Shown: positions 11,490 through 21,240, counted from the stretch's first letter. The stretch is 64,000 bases of DNA from Lineus longissimus (GCF_910592395.1 NC_088312.1:14985292-15049291), one strand, 5' to 3'. The notes: generated by a model not told the origin, from the sequence alone. Numbers and translations are program-made.

Positions 11490-11954
11490 CTTCAGGTAGT
11501 CTTCTTTTAGGCATTCATATAAATGTCTGCACACCTCAGGCACGAATCTTCCGATAGTGGTTGCACTGACTCTGGTAGAATACTCCATACTCTGATATGT
11601 TTCACCTGTTGCGAGAAACCGGAGGGTTAATGCCAATCTCTCGCCAGGGGAAATGGCTTCCCTCATGTTGGTATCCGCTTTGGTAATCAGTGGGGACATC
11701 TTTACCAACAGTTCATTAAAGATCTGCTCATCCATTCTCAGGTAGTTTCTGTATGAGGCAGGGTCCTCAAGACGCAACTCGTCCATTAAAAGGCTATATG
11801 CCCCTTTTAATGGCCTCCGCAATATCCATTTTCTCGTCCAGTATCTTCGCCTCCTCCTCGTCGTCCGTTTCTTCTTGCGGCAAGAAACTCCCACGGCCAA
11901 CAGTACAACGGCTGCAGAAGCCGCCGAAGCCAGTTTTGATAGTACCTGTGGCAT
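11490..11954 (-). CDS. Harbinger 1 transposase exon 1 (N-terminal region)
   Basis: ATG 11954 (MPQVLSKLASAASAAVVLLA) opens an intact exon ending at donor AAG|GTAAAA (11489). It contains the basic patch KKKRTTRRRRRYWTRKWIL and the conserved Harbinger N-terminal helical region (DTNMREAISPGERLALTLRF, then LATGETYQSM). The earlier in-frame ATG at 12035 is less likely because the sister elements begin at the position used here. Confidence 0.78.
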
Positions 11955-12646
11955 TCTGTTGTCACGAATGGCAAAGCTAGAAGTGCGAGGGCCTATATAG
12001 GCCATAAGAACAATACACTGAACAAGACATGACACTTGACATTAAAATCATTTGATGTTACTAGCCAATAAAAGGCCTACATTAAATTATAACCCCGCCA
12101 TACACGATCCCATTTTTGATGTTGGGTAATATTTGCTATGAAATAATTAGGATGGTGTACGGCGGGGTAGCAAATATTTGCATCCAATTAAATTGGACGA
12201 AAAATGGTATAGCATTTGCTATACTATAAAATGGGATCGTGTATGGCGGGCATTATGCCCGAGCCACACGGTAAAATATAATTTGACCAAAAAAGTTTGA
12301 CCAAAATGTTTTACCGTCTGGCACGGGGAAAATCCACAAATTTGACCAACCAGATTTCCAAATCCAAAATTGTTTTGGATAGAACCCGTCCTATTTTTAT
12401 CCAAGGATTTGACCAAATAATACAAGAATCCTACCGTGTGGCGCGGGGAAATATTTTTATTGTTCGATTAACGCTTTGAACCCAGTGACCAGGCCTTGTG
12501 TTATGGATAGCTATGTCCTCATATATGTCATTTTCTTGGTGTTGAGGCCTATTTTGAATGGTTATGTCACCTACACTGTGCATTTCCTTCACTATATAAA
12601 CAGATAAGGGTATCTCGTCAGCACATAAGGCCCAAAAACTGCTGGT

Positions 12647-13021
12647 ATGTGGACACAAGAACTCACAGACATTTTGATCGAGGAGTACAGGGCCCGCCCT
12701 GTACTCTACGACACAAAGAATCCCATGTACCATAATAGGGTCAAGAAAGAAACTGCCTACCAAGGTATCGTGGACAAACTTTCCCCAAAATGTGAAGGTT
12801 GCACAGTTGAAGCAGTTAAAAGGAAGCTGAATGGACTTTGAAGTCATTTGTCCAGAGAATTCGACAAGATGAAGAAGAAGAACAAAAGTGGAGCAGGGGC
12901 CAACGACATGTATCAACCAAAAGTATGGTGGTTTCAGAAGATGCTGTTCTTAAAGGACCATCTAGAGCCGAGATGCAGTACATCTACCATGGCCGATGAA
13001 CATGACGATCAAATGTACAAG
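12647..13021 (+). pseudogene. Harbinger 2 MADF/Myb-like protein, exon 1, one in-frame TGA
   Basis: ATG 12647 (MWTQELTDILIEEYRARPVL) opens a MADF-type domain. TGA at 12839-12841 interrupts KRKLNGL / SHLSREFDKMK, at the site of an arginine in element 1. The frame resumes unchanged to donor AAG|GTGAAT at 13022. If the stop is real, the DNA-binding domain loses its last helix and the WWFQKMLFLKD end. Confidence 0.75.
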
Positions 13022-13100
13022 GTGAATAGACAGTTAATATGTTTATTTTATATCAACACATTCATGTACATTGCACATCGAAGTATTTCTACTGACAGGC

Positions 13101-13922
13101 TCAGCTGCAAAATCTGTCCTGCCATGCTACTCGTCCGATGCCATTCACATAGCCGCGCAGAGCATCTCTTTGTGATTGTGCATCATTGGCATAACGGTTT
13201 CCAGACTGATGTTCAATACCTTGGAAAGCCCCCTCAGCTTTCTTAACTGATCTCCAATCCCCCTTAGCTACAACACCGCGGTTTAATTGTTCCCTATCTA
13301 CTGCCCTGGGAGGGAAGTACTTGGCCGAATTATGGACCCTCGGGAAGTTGTGCAGTGCACAAGCAGCCAGAATGATCATCTGCACTTTCTCAGGGGATAG
13401 CAGAATAGGAGCAAGAAACACGCGAAATCTGTTAGCTAATATCCCAAATGCATTTTCAACCACACGCCTAGCCCGACTCAGGCGGTAGTTGAAAACACGT
13501 TTGTCTTTATCAAGATTTCTAAATGGATACGGCTTCATGATGTCAGTTTGTAAAGGAAAAGCATCATCTGCTACGAAAAAATAGGGCATGGTGGCATCGC
13601 AATCGTGTAAGGGTTTTGCCTCAGGAAAATGTATAGTCCCATCCGCCATAGCGTTATTGAGATCGCTCTTCCTGAAAACACCTCCATCTCCGACACGACC
13701 GTTGGTTCCAGCATCAATCATCAAGAACTTGTAGTCGGCATCAACCAATGCAAACAGAACAATACTATGGGTGCCTTTATAGTTGTAGAAATAGGAGCCA
13801 TAGCGCAATGGTGGGCGGAAAACAACGTGTTTTCCGTCCATTGCACCCAAACAGTGGGGAAGGTTCCACTTTGTTTCAAATTCCTCTGCAACCTTGAGCC
13901 ATTCTTGTTCGTTCGACGGCAC
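13101..13922 (-). CDS. Harbinger 2 transposase exon 2 (intact catalytic core)
   Basis: DDE_Tnp_4 nuclease with all three catalytic positions visible: Asp in GAMDGKHVVFRPP, Asp in DAGTNGRVGDGG, Glu in RRVVENAFGILANRFR. The exon starts after CTTTTCAG (13923), in phase with exon 1 (14711-15178), and runs to the stop at 13101 without interruption. Harbinger transposases cut and rejoin DNA at TWA targets. The whole exon lies in the intron of the plus-strand partner gene. Confidence 0.88.
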   Translation of the reverse strand: MPSNEQEWLKVAEEFETKWNLPHCLGAMDGKHVVFRPPLRYGSYFYNYKGTHSIVLFALVDADYKFLMIDAGTNGRVGDGGVFRKSDLNNAMADGTIHFPEAKPLHDCDATMPYFFVADDAFPLQTDIMKPYPFRNLDKDKRVFNYRLSRARRVVENAFGILANRFRVFLAPILLSPEKVQMIILAACALHNFPRVHNSAKYFPPRAVDREQLNRGVVAKGDWRSVKKAEGAFQGIEHQSGNRYANDAQSQRDALRGYVNGIGRVAWQDRFCS

Positions 13923-13982
13923 CTGAAAAGATAGACATTTATTTCACGAATGAGTGACCACATGATATCTTTGTTTTTTCAG

Positions 13983-14570
13983 GATCTGTCTGATGACGAC
14001 GAAGTATCCGAGGATGAATCGGACAAAGTGATACATGTAGATACGCAACCATCGACCTCCAAGATCGCTGCTAAGGTGTCTTCATGGAATCCGAAAAGGA
14101 AATCATCAAAATCGGTTTCAGCGGAAGTGTCAATGTTTCAGACGGCCACCAACACTCTGGCGGAATTAAAAGATGCTGCACTCGCATCAAATAGGCCTCC
14201 GCCAACAGAAGCGAATGATGTATATGATGTGTTTGGGAAGTATGTAGCCTCAGAGATTCGTGCAATCGAATCTCCAGATGTACGACAGAATGTAAAAAGA
14301 AAGATCAGCTTAGCTTTGCTTGACGGACAGGAGGCTGATTTGAACACCAAGAGGAATTATGTTAATGTGAAAAATCGCAGCTATCAGGCACAGCCTCCGT
14401 CTGAAACTTTCTTTCCACTGTCTGTTGAGAATGCAGTTCGACCTTCCTGTCAATTTCGTAATGAAATGGTCACTCCCCGGTTTTCCACAGTTCCACTCGG
14501 CCAAAATACAGGTTCAGGTACAAGTGATATTGTAAGTCAGGCTATGTATGAAGCATTCTCGAATCATTAG
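13983..14570 (+). CDS. Harbinger 2 MADF/Myb-like protein, exon 2 with BESS-like motif
   Basis: Acceptor TTGTTTTTTCAG ends at 13982; phase 0 matches exon 1. An acidic start (DLSDDDEVSEDESDK) is followed by a Lys-rich linker and a BESS-like motif (VFGKYVASEIRAIESPDVRQ). The C-terminal tail is uncharacterised, ending AMYEAFSNH. BESS motifs mediate protein-protein contacts in MADF proteins. It lies inside the transposase intron on the opposite strand. Confidence 0.75.
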   Translation, partial: DLSDDDEVSEDESDKVIHVDTQPSTSKIAAKVSSWNPKRKSSKSVSAEVSMFQTATNTLAELKDAALASNRPPPTEANDVYDVFGKYVASEIRAIESPDVRQNVKRKISLALLDGQEADLNTKRNYVNVKNRSYQAQPPSETFFPLSVENAVRPSCQFRNEMVTPRFSTVPLGQNTGSGTSDIVSQAMYEAFSNH

Positions 14571-14710
14571 AATGTTGTACACTTGTAGTCAACAACATAC
14601 ATAAGAAAATAATACATGATCTTCCTACAATTTCCTTCGTTTGTATTTCAATTCCAGAAAATGTGACAAATGAAAATCTGATTATCTCGAAAGAGATAGT
14701 TTGGACGTAC

Positions 14711-15178
14711 CTTGATATAATCCATCTTTAAGGTTTCGTAGATTGCACAGCACGTTTCTGGTATTATTGCACCGATTGTTGAGCGACTCAGCCGTGTTGA
14801 AAACTGAAGACTCTGGAAAGTTTCCCCAGTGGCTAGGAACCTTAGAGTAACCGCCAGACGTTCTGCTGGAGTAATTGCCTCGCGCATGTTGGTGTCTTCC
14901 CTTGCCACGTAAGGCGTCACCAGTTGAACTAGGTGCTCAAACGTCTCCTCATCCATCCTCAAATAATTCTTGTATGATCCTGGATCCTCTAGTCGCAACT
15001 CATCTACTAGCATGGCATACGATCCCCTTGTTTTTCTCCTCTGGATCCATTTTCTGACCCATACAGTTCTTTTAGTACGGCGACGCTTCATCTTGTGGTA
15101 TGCCACAGCTGCAGCCATTGCAGCAACAGCTGAACCAGCTGCCAGAGCAAATAGAAGTCTTGACTGGACGGGTGCCAT
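14711..15178 (-). CDS. Harbinger 2 transposase exon 1
   Basis: ATG 15178 (MAPVQSRLLFALAAGSAVAA) starts an intact exon ending at donor AAG|GTACGT (14710). Conserved blocks match element 1: a basic region, then DELRLEDPGSYKNYLRMDEE and the LATGETFQSLQFSTR helices. The hydrophobic alanine-rich start also occurs in element 3 and could be mistaken for a signal peptide. Confidence 0.82.
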
Positions 15179-15300
15179 ATTCGAAAAGGTTGACCAAATA
15201 AATCCACCGTGTGGCATGAGTGGGCAGAATGGAAAAATTTGACCAAAAAGTTTGATGAAAAAGTTTGACCAAATAATTTGATAGTGTGGCTTGGGCATTA

Positions 15301-15440
15301 GTTACGCATTACATACGAAAGACTTCAGCGGGTTTTGTGAATAAAGCGTAACTGATACGAAACTATTGCGGAAAGTTAGGTTACGCATGACTTAAGTATA
15401 CGCAAATCACTCAATTTACGCAACCTCTGTGAATAAGGTC
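15301..15440. repeat. Dispersed repeat hosting the Harbinger 2 insertion
   Basis: Two spaced copies of a TTGTGAATAA-like end and TTACGCA/CTTAAGT motifs occur here. Similar sequence brackets Harbinger element 3 (17945-18040 and 18799-18850). Both Harbingers therefore seem to sit in copies of the same low-copy repeat. No coding sequence seen. Confidence 0.4.
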
Positions 15441-15632
15441 CCAGGCTTTTTGGATCTGAAAGGAAAACCTCATTATGAAATGTTCTGGCTGGAAAGCATA
15501 TCAATGTGCCGATGTTGATTCAAGGTGCGCCAATTTGACAATTCGCAGAGAATTGAATTGGTTGTTGAATTTTGTGAATGGACGATCAACTGTTGTACAT
15601 TATTGTTCATGGATACGAAAAAAACATACATG

Positions 15633-16527
15633 TCAAGTTGAGGTAATAAGCCTACCGAGTGGTGGTGGTGGTGGTGGTGGTGGTGGTAACGGGCTCCTTA
15701 TTGGAGATTCGTACGGATTATAACGTTGGCCCGGCTTTCTTCTTGTTGTTTGCTTTGGTGGGCTTTGGTTCCTCGGCGAATCATTCAGATTACAACCTCC
15801 CCATGGACTTGGTACAGTCGGACTGACAGATGATGATGTATGTGGGCTGGTGCTCCTTATCGGCGTTGAATCATAGGGATCCAGACAAATCGATGTGGCG
15901 GATGCTGATGGCTTTTTTACTCTCTGAAAGGCAAGCAGTAATTTGTAATAAATATTTACCAAATTCGGCCCTAGTATAAATTGACATGAACACATCGTTG
16001 TCCAATTGGAATTAATGACTTGGCAGCCAGTTGCAAATCCAGATCCTTGATGCAAGCAAGTAAAATTAGCCATCATAAGAACACAGGTTGTGGTCAACTG
16101 TGGTCTACCACAATGAAATTGCTTGTCTAACACCATAGCCCGCTATCAGACATAGCAAACGTATTGTCATCGACCATGATATTGTATAGTCCAGGTACTC
16201 TTAGCAATACAGAATGTTTCATAATTTGTAAGGTATTATATCAGTCTCACCTTTGGAATGGCAGTGATTTCATGTCGGCCCACTTTTTTTGCAAACCAAG
16301 CACGGATCGGCGGCACGGTGCAATTGCATTGATTTAATGGCAATTGTTTTCCAAATGTCGGATTTGGCTTTGTTAGTAATGTTATCGCTAAACTTTCTAT
16401 TAAAAATTTTAAAATTAGCCAATACTAGGTCCACCAACTTTTCTAATTCCCTCGGTGAGAAATTCGCCTTCCGAGGTCCCTTCTCTTCAGTCATGCTGCT
16501 TGGTGTGTGCAAACTCTTCTGCGACAC
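15633..16527 (-). pseudogene. NAIF1-like Myb/SANT gene 2, frameshifted, polyproline tail
   Basis: Exon 1 (16527-16251) begins MSQKSLHTPSSMTEEKGPRK and encodes a Myb_DNA-bind_5 type domain (NFSPRELEKLVDLVLANF...). A run of seven A at 16284-16290 shifts the frame just before the Trp-containing last helix; the other frame reads on to donor AAG|GTGAGA. Exon 2 starts at 15923 after TTTCAG and is Ser/Pro-rich. It includes eight or nine prolines encoded by a CCA repeat and ends at 15633. No coiled-coil exon like that of gene 1 was found. A foldback transposon lies immediately upstream of the ATG. Confidence 0.58.
15659..15687. repeat. (GGT)n microsatellite
   Basis: About nine uninterrupted GGT triplets, encoding the polyproline run on the minus strand in Myb gene 2 exon 2. 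Length variation would change proline number without shifting frame. Confidence 0.9.
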
Positions 16528-16538
16528 GCTATTTTATA

Positions 16539-17698
16539 GGTTTATGCCACATTCGCCTAATCCTTTTTCGCCTAATTCCACTTTCGCCTAAAAAATTCCA
16601 CATCCGCCTATTCCACTTTCGCCTAATCCACATTCACCTATTCCTTTTTCGCCTAATCCACATTTGCCTAATTCCATTTTCGCCTAATTCCTTTCTCGCC
16701 TAGTCCTTTTTCGCCTTATTCCACTTTCGCCTAGTTCCACATTCGCCTATTCCTTTTTCGCCTAATTCCATATTCGCTTAACAGGTACCACCCCTATCAC
16801 TTGGACCCTTCCAGTCAGATGGGTTAAGATTCCTGTGCCAGGTGTTAGGGTTGGGGGAGGGATTTTTAGCTCTACGGTAGATTTTTTTATTTTAAATCAC
16901 CGGCTCATTATTTTCATAATCGAGTCTCAAGGTATAGACTATGGAGAGTAGAATTTTTAAGTGATGCGGGGATCTCTGAATTTCAGGTCCTGTTACTAAG
17001 GGGTTGCCCTAACTGGGGGGGGGGGGGGGGTAAGTGGATGGGGCTCGGAGGGTTTATTGCTAGTAACTGATGCTTTTCAACCCAGAAAAAAGAAGTGTGC
17101 GCATTAAGGTACAATTCATAATCTTTTTGACATCAATCAAATCAAGATATATGATCGATTCCATCTCAGTTTGTTTAGACAGGTAAAAGCATCAGTAAAA
17201 GCATCAGCACAAATTATGTAAGACAAAAAAAGAATTTATGATTCATCATTTATTCAAAGGGGTGGAAAAGCTTTCAACCCAAGCTAAGACCACTTAACTT
17301 GAGTGATGGCCTTTGGAAAAGGAATGGTCCATTTTATGGATAACCTACGCCAAGATCACTGAACCAAGGAAATAGCTTTTTGAAAAGGAATGGTCCATAT
17401 TATGAGTAAGAATATTCCATAACCCAAGCTAAGATCACTGACCATAAGAGATGGCATTTTGGAATGACCCATTTTATGTGCCACAGGGGGGTTAGGCGTA
17501 TACCAAAATTAGGCGAATATGGAATAGGCGAAAAGGGATTAGGCGAAAATGGATTAGGCGAGAAAGGAATTAGGCGAAAATGGAATTAGACGAAATGGGA
17601 ATTAGGCGAATGTGGATTAGGTGAAAAAGGTTTGGGCGAAAAAGATTTAGGCGAATGTGGTTTAGGCGAATGTGGTTTAGGCGAATGTGCAAGACACC
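16539..17698. mobile_element. Foldback (TU-like) DNA transposon with repeat-array arms
   Basis: The left arm (16539-16785) is a tandem array of about 15-16 units of the form CCTAATTCCACTTTCG. The right arm (17493-17698) is the reverse complement, with about 13 units (ATTAGGCGAAAATGGA). Eight bases ATTTTATA flank both ends (16531-16538, 17699-17706). The middle is non-coding, with a G run of about 18 near 17014 and three imperfect tandem copies of about 70 bp (17278-17480, each with GGAATGGTCCAT or similar). Sea-urchin TU elements are, from memory, described with about 15-bp arm repeats and 8-bp duplications; this matches closely. Confidence 0.8.
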
Positions 17699-18044
17699 AT
17701 TTTATAGGCCTCTACCCGGCCACAAGCGTACATTTCTGTACCACAGGAAGAAAAAGTCCATTGACAATATATACTTTGTTGTAATTCAAAAACAAGTGAA
17801 AATTCCCTGCATAACAAAGATAATTTATCAATGGACACTTCCTCTGGCCTCCGTCCACAGTGTCCCCGTAATTTTGGTGAATAGGCCCCGAGGAGAAATG
17901 ACCAACGTAAGCCTACATTATCATGTAATCCTACATGCGCACATTTCATTATTATGTAGCTACGCATTCACTTAAGTTTACAGACTACGTGGGGTTTGTG
18001 AATAAACTTATGTCTCTCTTACGTTACACTTAAGTGTCGCGTAA

Positions 18045-18795
18045 TGCCCGCCGTTCACTATCAAATTTAATTTGACCAAAAAAATATGACCAAAAAGTTT
18101 GATCGTGAACGACGGGAAATTGGATGAAATATGTTCCTAGGATAAAAATTGTTGTGGATAGAACCGGTCCTATTTATTTAGTACGATTCGGAAATATTGG
18201 ATCGTGAGCGGCGGGGTTGGACTTTTTCTGTACGATTAACCGTTTGAGTCAAAGTAGCCATTTCAATAATATCGGGCCATCAATCAATGAACACCTCAAT
18301 TAGATGGGTTTTTTTCAGGTGTGACGCCCATGGCGTTTTTAGTAACAATTAAAGCATGGTCTTTCACTATCCGAGCTGTCCAAATAGGTAGGCCTATTCA
18401 TATACTGTACCGATCCTTTGTGAGCCGGGACAGCGACAAAGACAGTTAATAGTTATAATAACGAGTATTACGCGCCAAGAAATAATTCAGGTACACTTTA
18501 TACAAGCAACTCGCACCATACCTGCACACTCGGTCGAAACGCAGGCTTGTACCAAGATGGTTTGGACACAAAATGCTGTAGATGTGTTGATCGAAGAGTA
18601 TAGGGCTCGCAGCAATTGCAGTTATGGCTGCACATGCAGCAGCTGCCGCAATCAGTCTTGACTGCACGGGAGCCATATTGGAAAAGATTTGATGAAATAA
18701 ATCCATCGTGCACGACGGGCGGCTGGACTAGAAAATTTGACACAAAAGTTTGACCAACAGATTTGACCAAAAAATTTGATCGTGAACGGCGGGCA
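18045..18795 (-). mobile_element. Harbinger element 3, internally deleted derivative
   Basis: Begins TGCCCGCCGTTCACTATCAA at 18045 and ends with the inverted TTTGATCGTGAACGGCGGGCA at 18795. Flanks are TAA and TTA, so one target copy has mutated. It keeps the ATG and first residues of the MADF partner (18557-18608, MVWTQNAVDVLIEEYRAR). That fragment is joined directly to the start of the transposase (minus ATG 18676, MAPVQSRLIAAAA). Everything between is lost, leaving two facing gene starts. The terminal core repeats at 18098-18116, 18197-18216 and 18703-18720. It is closer to element 2 in coding sequence than to element 1. Confidence 0.85.
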
Positions 18796-18799
18796 TTAG

Positions 18800-21040
18800 T
18801 CAACCTTACGACAGTTACTTGAGAAATCTTTGTGAATATAAATATAAGTTTAATACAAAATATATACAGGAATTCTATTCAAGAGTCACTTAAGAATGAG
18901 TTTCGGCGCGTGTCGACATTATTGCGTTTCGCGAAAGGGGGCAGACTTCGATACTAGCTAGATTTCGGCGCTTAGTTCAGAATATTGATATACCTCAGCA
19001 TACAGGCTAGACACGCCTCGTGGCTTCCAGAATCATTCGTACACGTGCACCTACATCGGTTCCCTCGTGGACGTCTCGTGACACTCCCGAACCATTCTTT
19101 CTCGTACAGCATACTATTTCGTTTCAACCGTTGGCGGCACTCGGCCTCAGCACTGGGCTGGCTTCCTTGTATCCAGCCTAACTCCGGGGTTCCGTCTCAA
19201 CCTTGCGAGCTTTTTCGTTTGCTCTCAATCACGTTCTGGCTTTCTCGGCGTCACTCTCAAGTCTGCTCTCTCTCGGCTCAAAATACAAACGTTCTAACCG
19301 TCTGAGCTAGGGGGGCTTTCTTGTGAACTGCTGCCACCAAATATATCTTATATGAATGGAGATTATGCTTTATTTTTGAGAGATGAACTAGACTGCGCAT
19401 ACACAATCACGCACACCAAAAAAAGGACTTTCTTCCTGCAGTTGCCGACTGGAAGCCGCTCAAAGATGTTGAACAAAGATTGCACACAAATGTTTGCACA
19501 TTCTATAAAGGCGTATAAAACGACAGGCATTTCAAGCATAAGGATAAGAGTGTTGGCAAATAAAACCAGAGGTCTCGAGTTCGAGTCCCGATGAGAGAAC
19601 CTTTTTATTTTTTTCCTTCCAGAATTCTCTGCGAAGGTCTGCATCGTCCCACGTCTTGCTGGTTTGTCATGTTTCAGGCCGTATTCAGAAGGGTTTTTCG
19701 GTTGTTTGAATTTATTACTATTGCCGCATGGGGTGCTCTGGTTTTGTGCATGCAGTTCAGCTTTAAGTTTCATAACACACCAAAGTTCATGTAACACAAA
19801 GCTCGCGTAATCTCTACGGCCGACCAAAGTCAATACAGTGAATAGTCAATACAGCGAGTAGTTTGGATTATAACAATTGCATGAAAATAAAAACATCGAA
19901 CCAAAAAAAGTATTATTGTATAGTAAATTGATTTGGAATAAAGCAACACTTCACCCGCCATAATGTAATCAATTGTTATTGGATATACAATAGCTCATTG
20001 GTCGATTCATTATTCGATTAAAAACTGTAAGATAATGATTGTAGGTGGTCAATATTCAACAAACGTATTTTAAACACGTTACCAATGCAGGAATACATTA
20101 CTTGAATTGGATGTGAAGAAGACTCATGTGATTGTTAGGTAACAGCTGAACTGGTGCGAGTGTAGCGAGTGTAGCGGTGCATTAAAGAAGTTTACCGACA
20201 TTATTACGGCATTGTTGTGCACATGGCTTGCTCAATATCTTAATCGGAAATTGAAAGGCTGAAAATAAATATTGGCCCTACAATCATATGAATAGGCATT
20301 ATTGCATCGGCTCCGCGTATAATATACGGGTAGGTTAGCACATTCGAAAGGAACACATTTCCTCCCAAAACATTTCCACGGTGGATAAACGTATCGGTTT
20401 AGCGACCAATATGTACGGTTCAACGAACTTCCGTTTTGCCATGATTTTACAGGTAACTAGTATCTTTACAATTTTCGGTAAGTTCCTGTGGTCTAATCCA
20501 GTTCTGCTTTTTATGCATGCATCATCGGTCGTTGTAGTTCACATCAGTATGCCCAGGTGGATGTAACTTAGAGAAATAAGCTAATATTCACGTCGAAAGG
20601 TGAAACATTGGTGATGTTCAAAGACATCATTTTATGGCGAAGCCTTTGAAATTGACGCCATTCTTGCAGGGCTATCTTGTACTACAATGACAACAGTAAA
20701 GACTGACGAAGTAGCAAGTCATAAGCATTTCGCATTGCTGATATACAGCGTAAAATATATTGATTTCAGGAAAATGTACGGTGTTTAACGATACTACTGT
20801 ACACTGGTTGTGTATGGGTTGTATGGTCCAACGATTAAAATTTTGTTCTCGCATTTCACTTGAAATTTGGCCCTGACAGGCATATTTCCCAATCTAAAAT
20901 GTAACCTACTACCAATAGTTGATCGTTGATATCTTCGGGCCGCGGGAATTGCCTTCAATTAGCCAAATATTTTACTCTATTTCAGGATCGATATTACTGT
21001 GCAACTTTTGTGAGAAAACGTCGACGGAAATGCACTGTCT
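18800..21040. other. Intergenic stretch, no supported gene
   Basis: Apart from the end of the repeat hosting Harbinger 3, only orphan pol III-like fragments are seen. There is a box-A-like segment on the minus strand near 19288-19310 (CCTAGCTCAGACGGTTAGAA) and a T-arm-like segment on the plus strand near 19567-19600 (GAGTTCGAGTCCCGATGAGA) followed by T runs. They do not combine into one tRNA. Small ORFs lack family signals. Confidence 0.5.
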
Positions 21041-21049
21041 GGTCGAGCA

Positions 21050-21240
21050 CTATCTTATATACCATCCCGGGGAGTGCAGTTTATGCTTGTAGGTCTTGTC
21101 GCAGACCGCACACTTGTAAAGGTTCTCGCCAGTGCCATGTTTGAGTGCCTTGCGCTGATTGAGCTTCCATTTTGTCGCACACATCTCTCCGCACAGATCG
21201 CACACCAGTGCTTCGGGCTTATTACGAACTGTTGCTCTGA
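21050..21240 (-). CDS. C2H2 zinc-finger exon or relic
   Basis: In one minus frame a finger-like segment VCDLCGEMCATKWKLNQ is followed by a linker GTGENLYKC and a second CAVCDKTYKHKLH finger start. An acceptor-like TTGTTGTCAG precedes at about 21239. The frame closes by a stop near 21055. The first finger lacks the usual first His. It may be a terminal exon or a pseudogene piece of a C2H2 transcription factor. Confidence 0.5.

Larger units (their letters stand above)
8721..12252 (-). mobile_element. PIF/Harbinger DNA transposon 1 (3.5 kb), decayed
   Basis: TIRs of about 55 bp begin TGCCCGCCATACACGATCCC at 8721; their reverse complement ends at 12252. TTA flanks both sides (8718-8720, 12253-12255), the Harbinger target. 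Inside are a minus-strand DDE_Tnp_4 transposase in two exons and a plus-strand MADF/Myb-like protein in two exons, interleaved. Extra copies of the terminal core lie inside both ends (8776-8792, 8885-8901, 12093-12112, 12152-12167). Coding lesions show it is not autonomous. Confidence 0.9.
12256..15297 (-). mobile_element. PIF/Harbinger DNA transposon 2 (3.0 kb), near-complete
   Basis: Begins TGCCCGAGCCACACGGTAAA at 12256 and ends with the inverted counterpart TGTGGCTTGGGCA at 15297. TTA flanks it at 12253-12255 (shared with element 1) and 15298-15300. Gene content, order and orientation match element 1. The terminal core recurs internally at 12309-12328, 12429-12448 and 15204-15225. The transposase is open in both exons; the partner has one TGA. 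Confidence 0.9.

Noticed and set aside
15072-15178. Signal peptide at the start of the Harbinger transposase
   Set aside because: The alanine-rich hydrophobic start is shared with the other Harbingers; the protein acts in the nucleus.
17013-17031. Long G run as a regulatory G-quadruplex
   Set aside because: Similar G or C runs occur near 320, 4790, 4981, 24370 and 51103; these are simple mononucleotide tracts with no gene-linked pattern.
19565-19605. tRNA gene with T-arm and T-run terminator
   Set aside because: A T-arm-like piece only; no matching acceptor or D-arm upstream. The box-A-like piece near 19300 is on the other strand.
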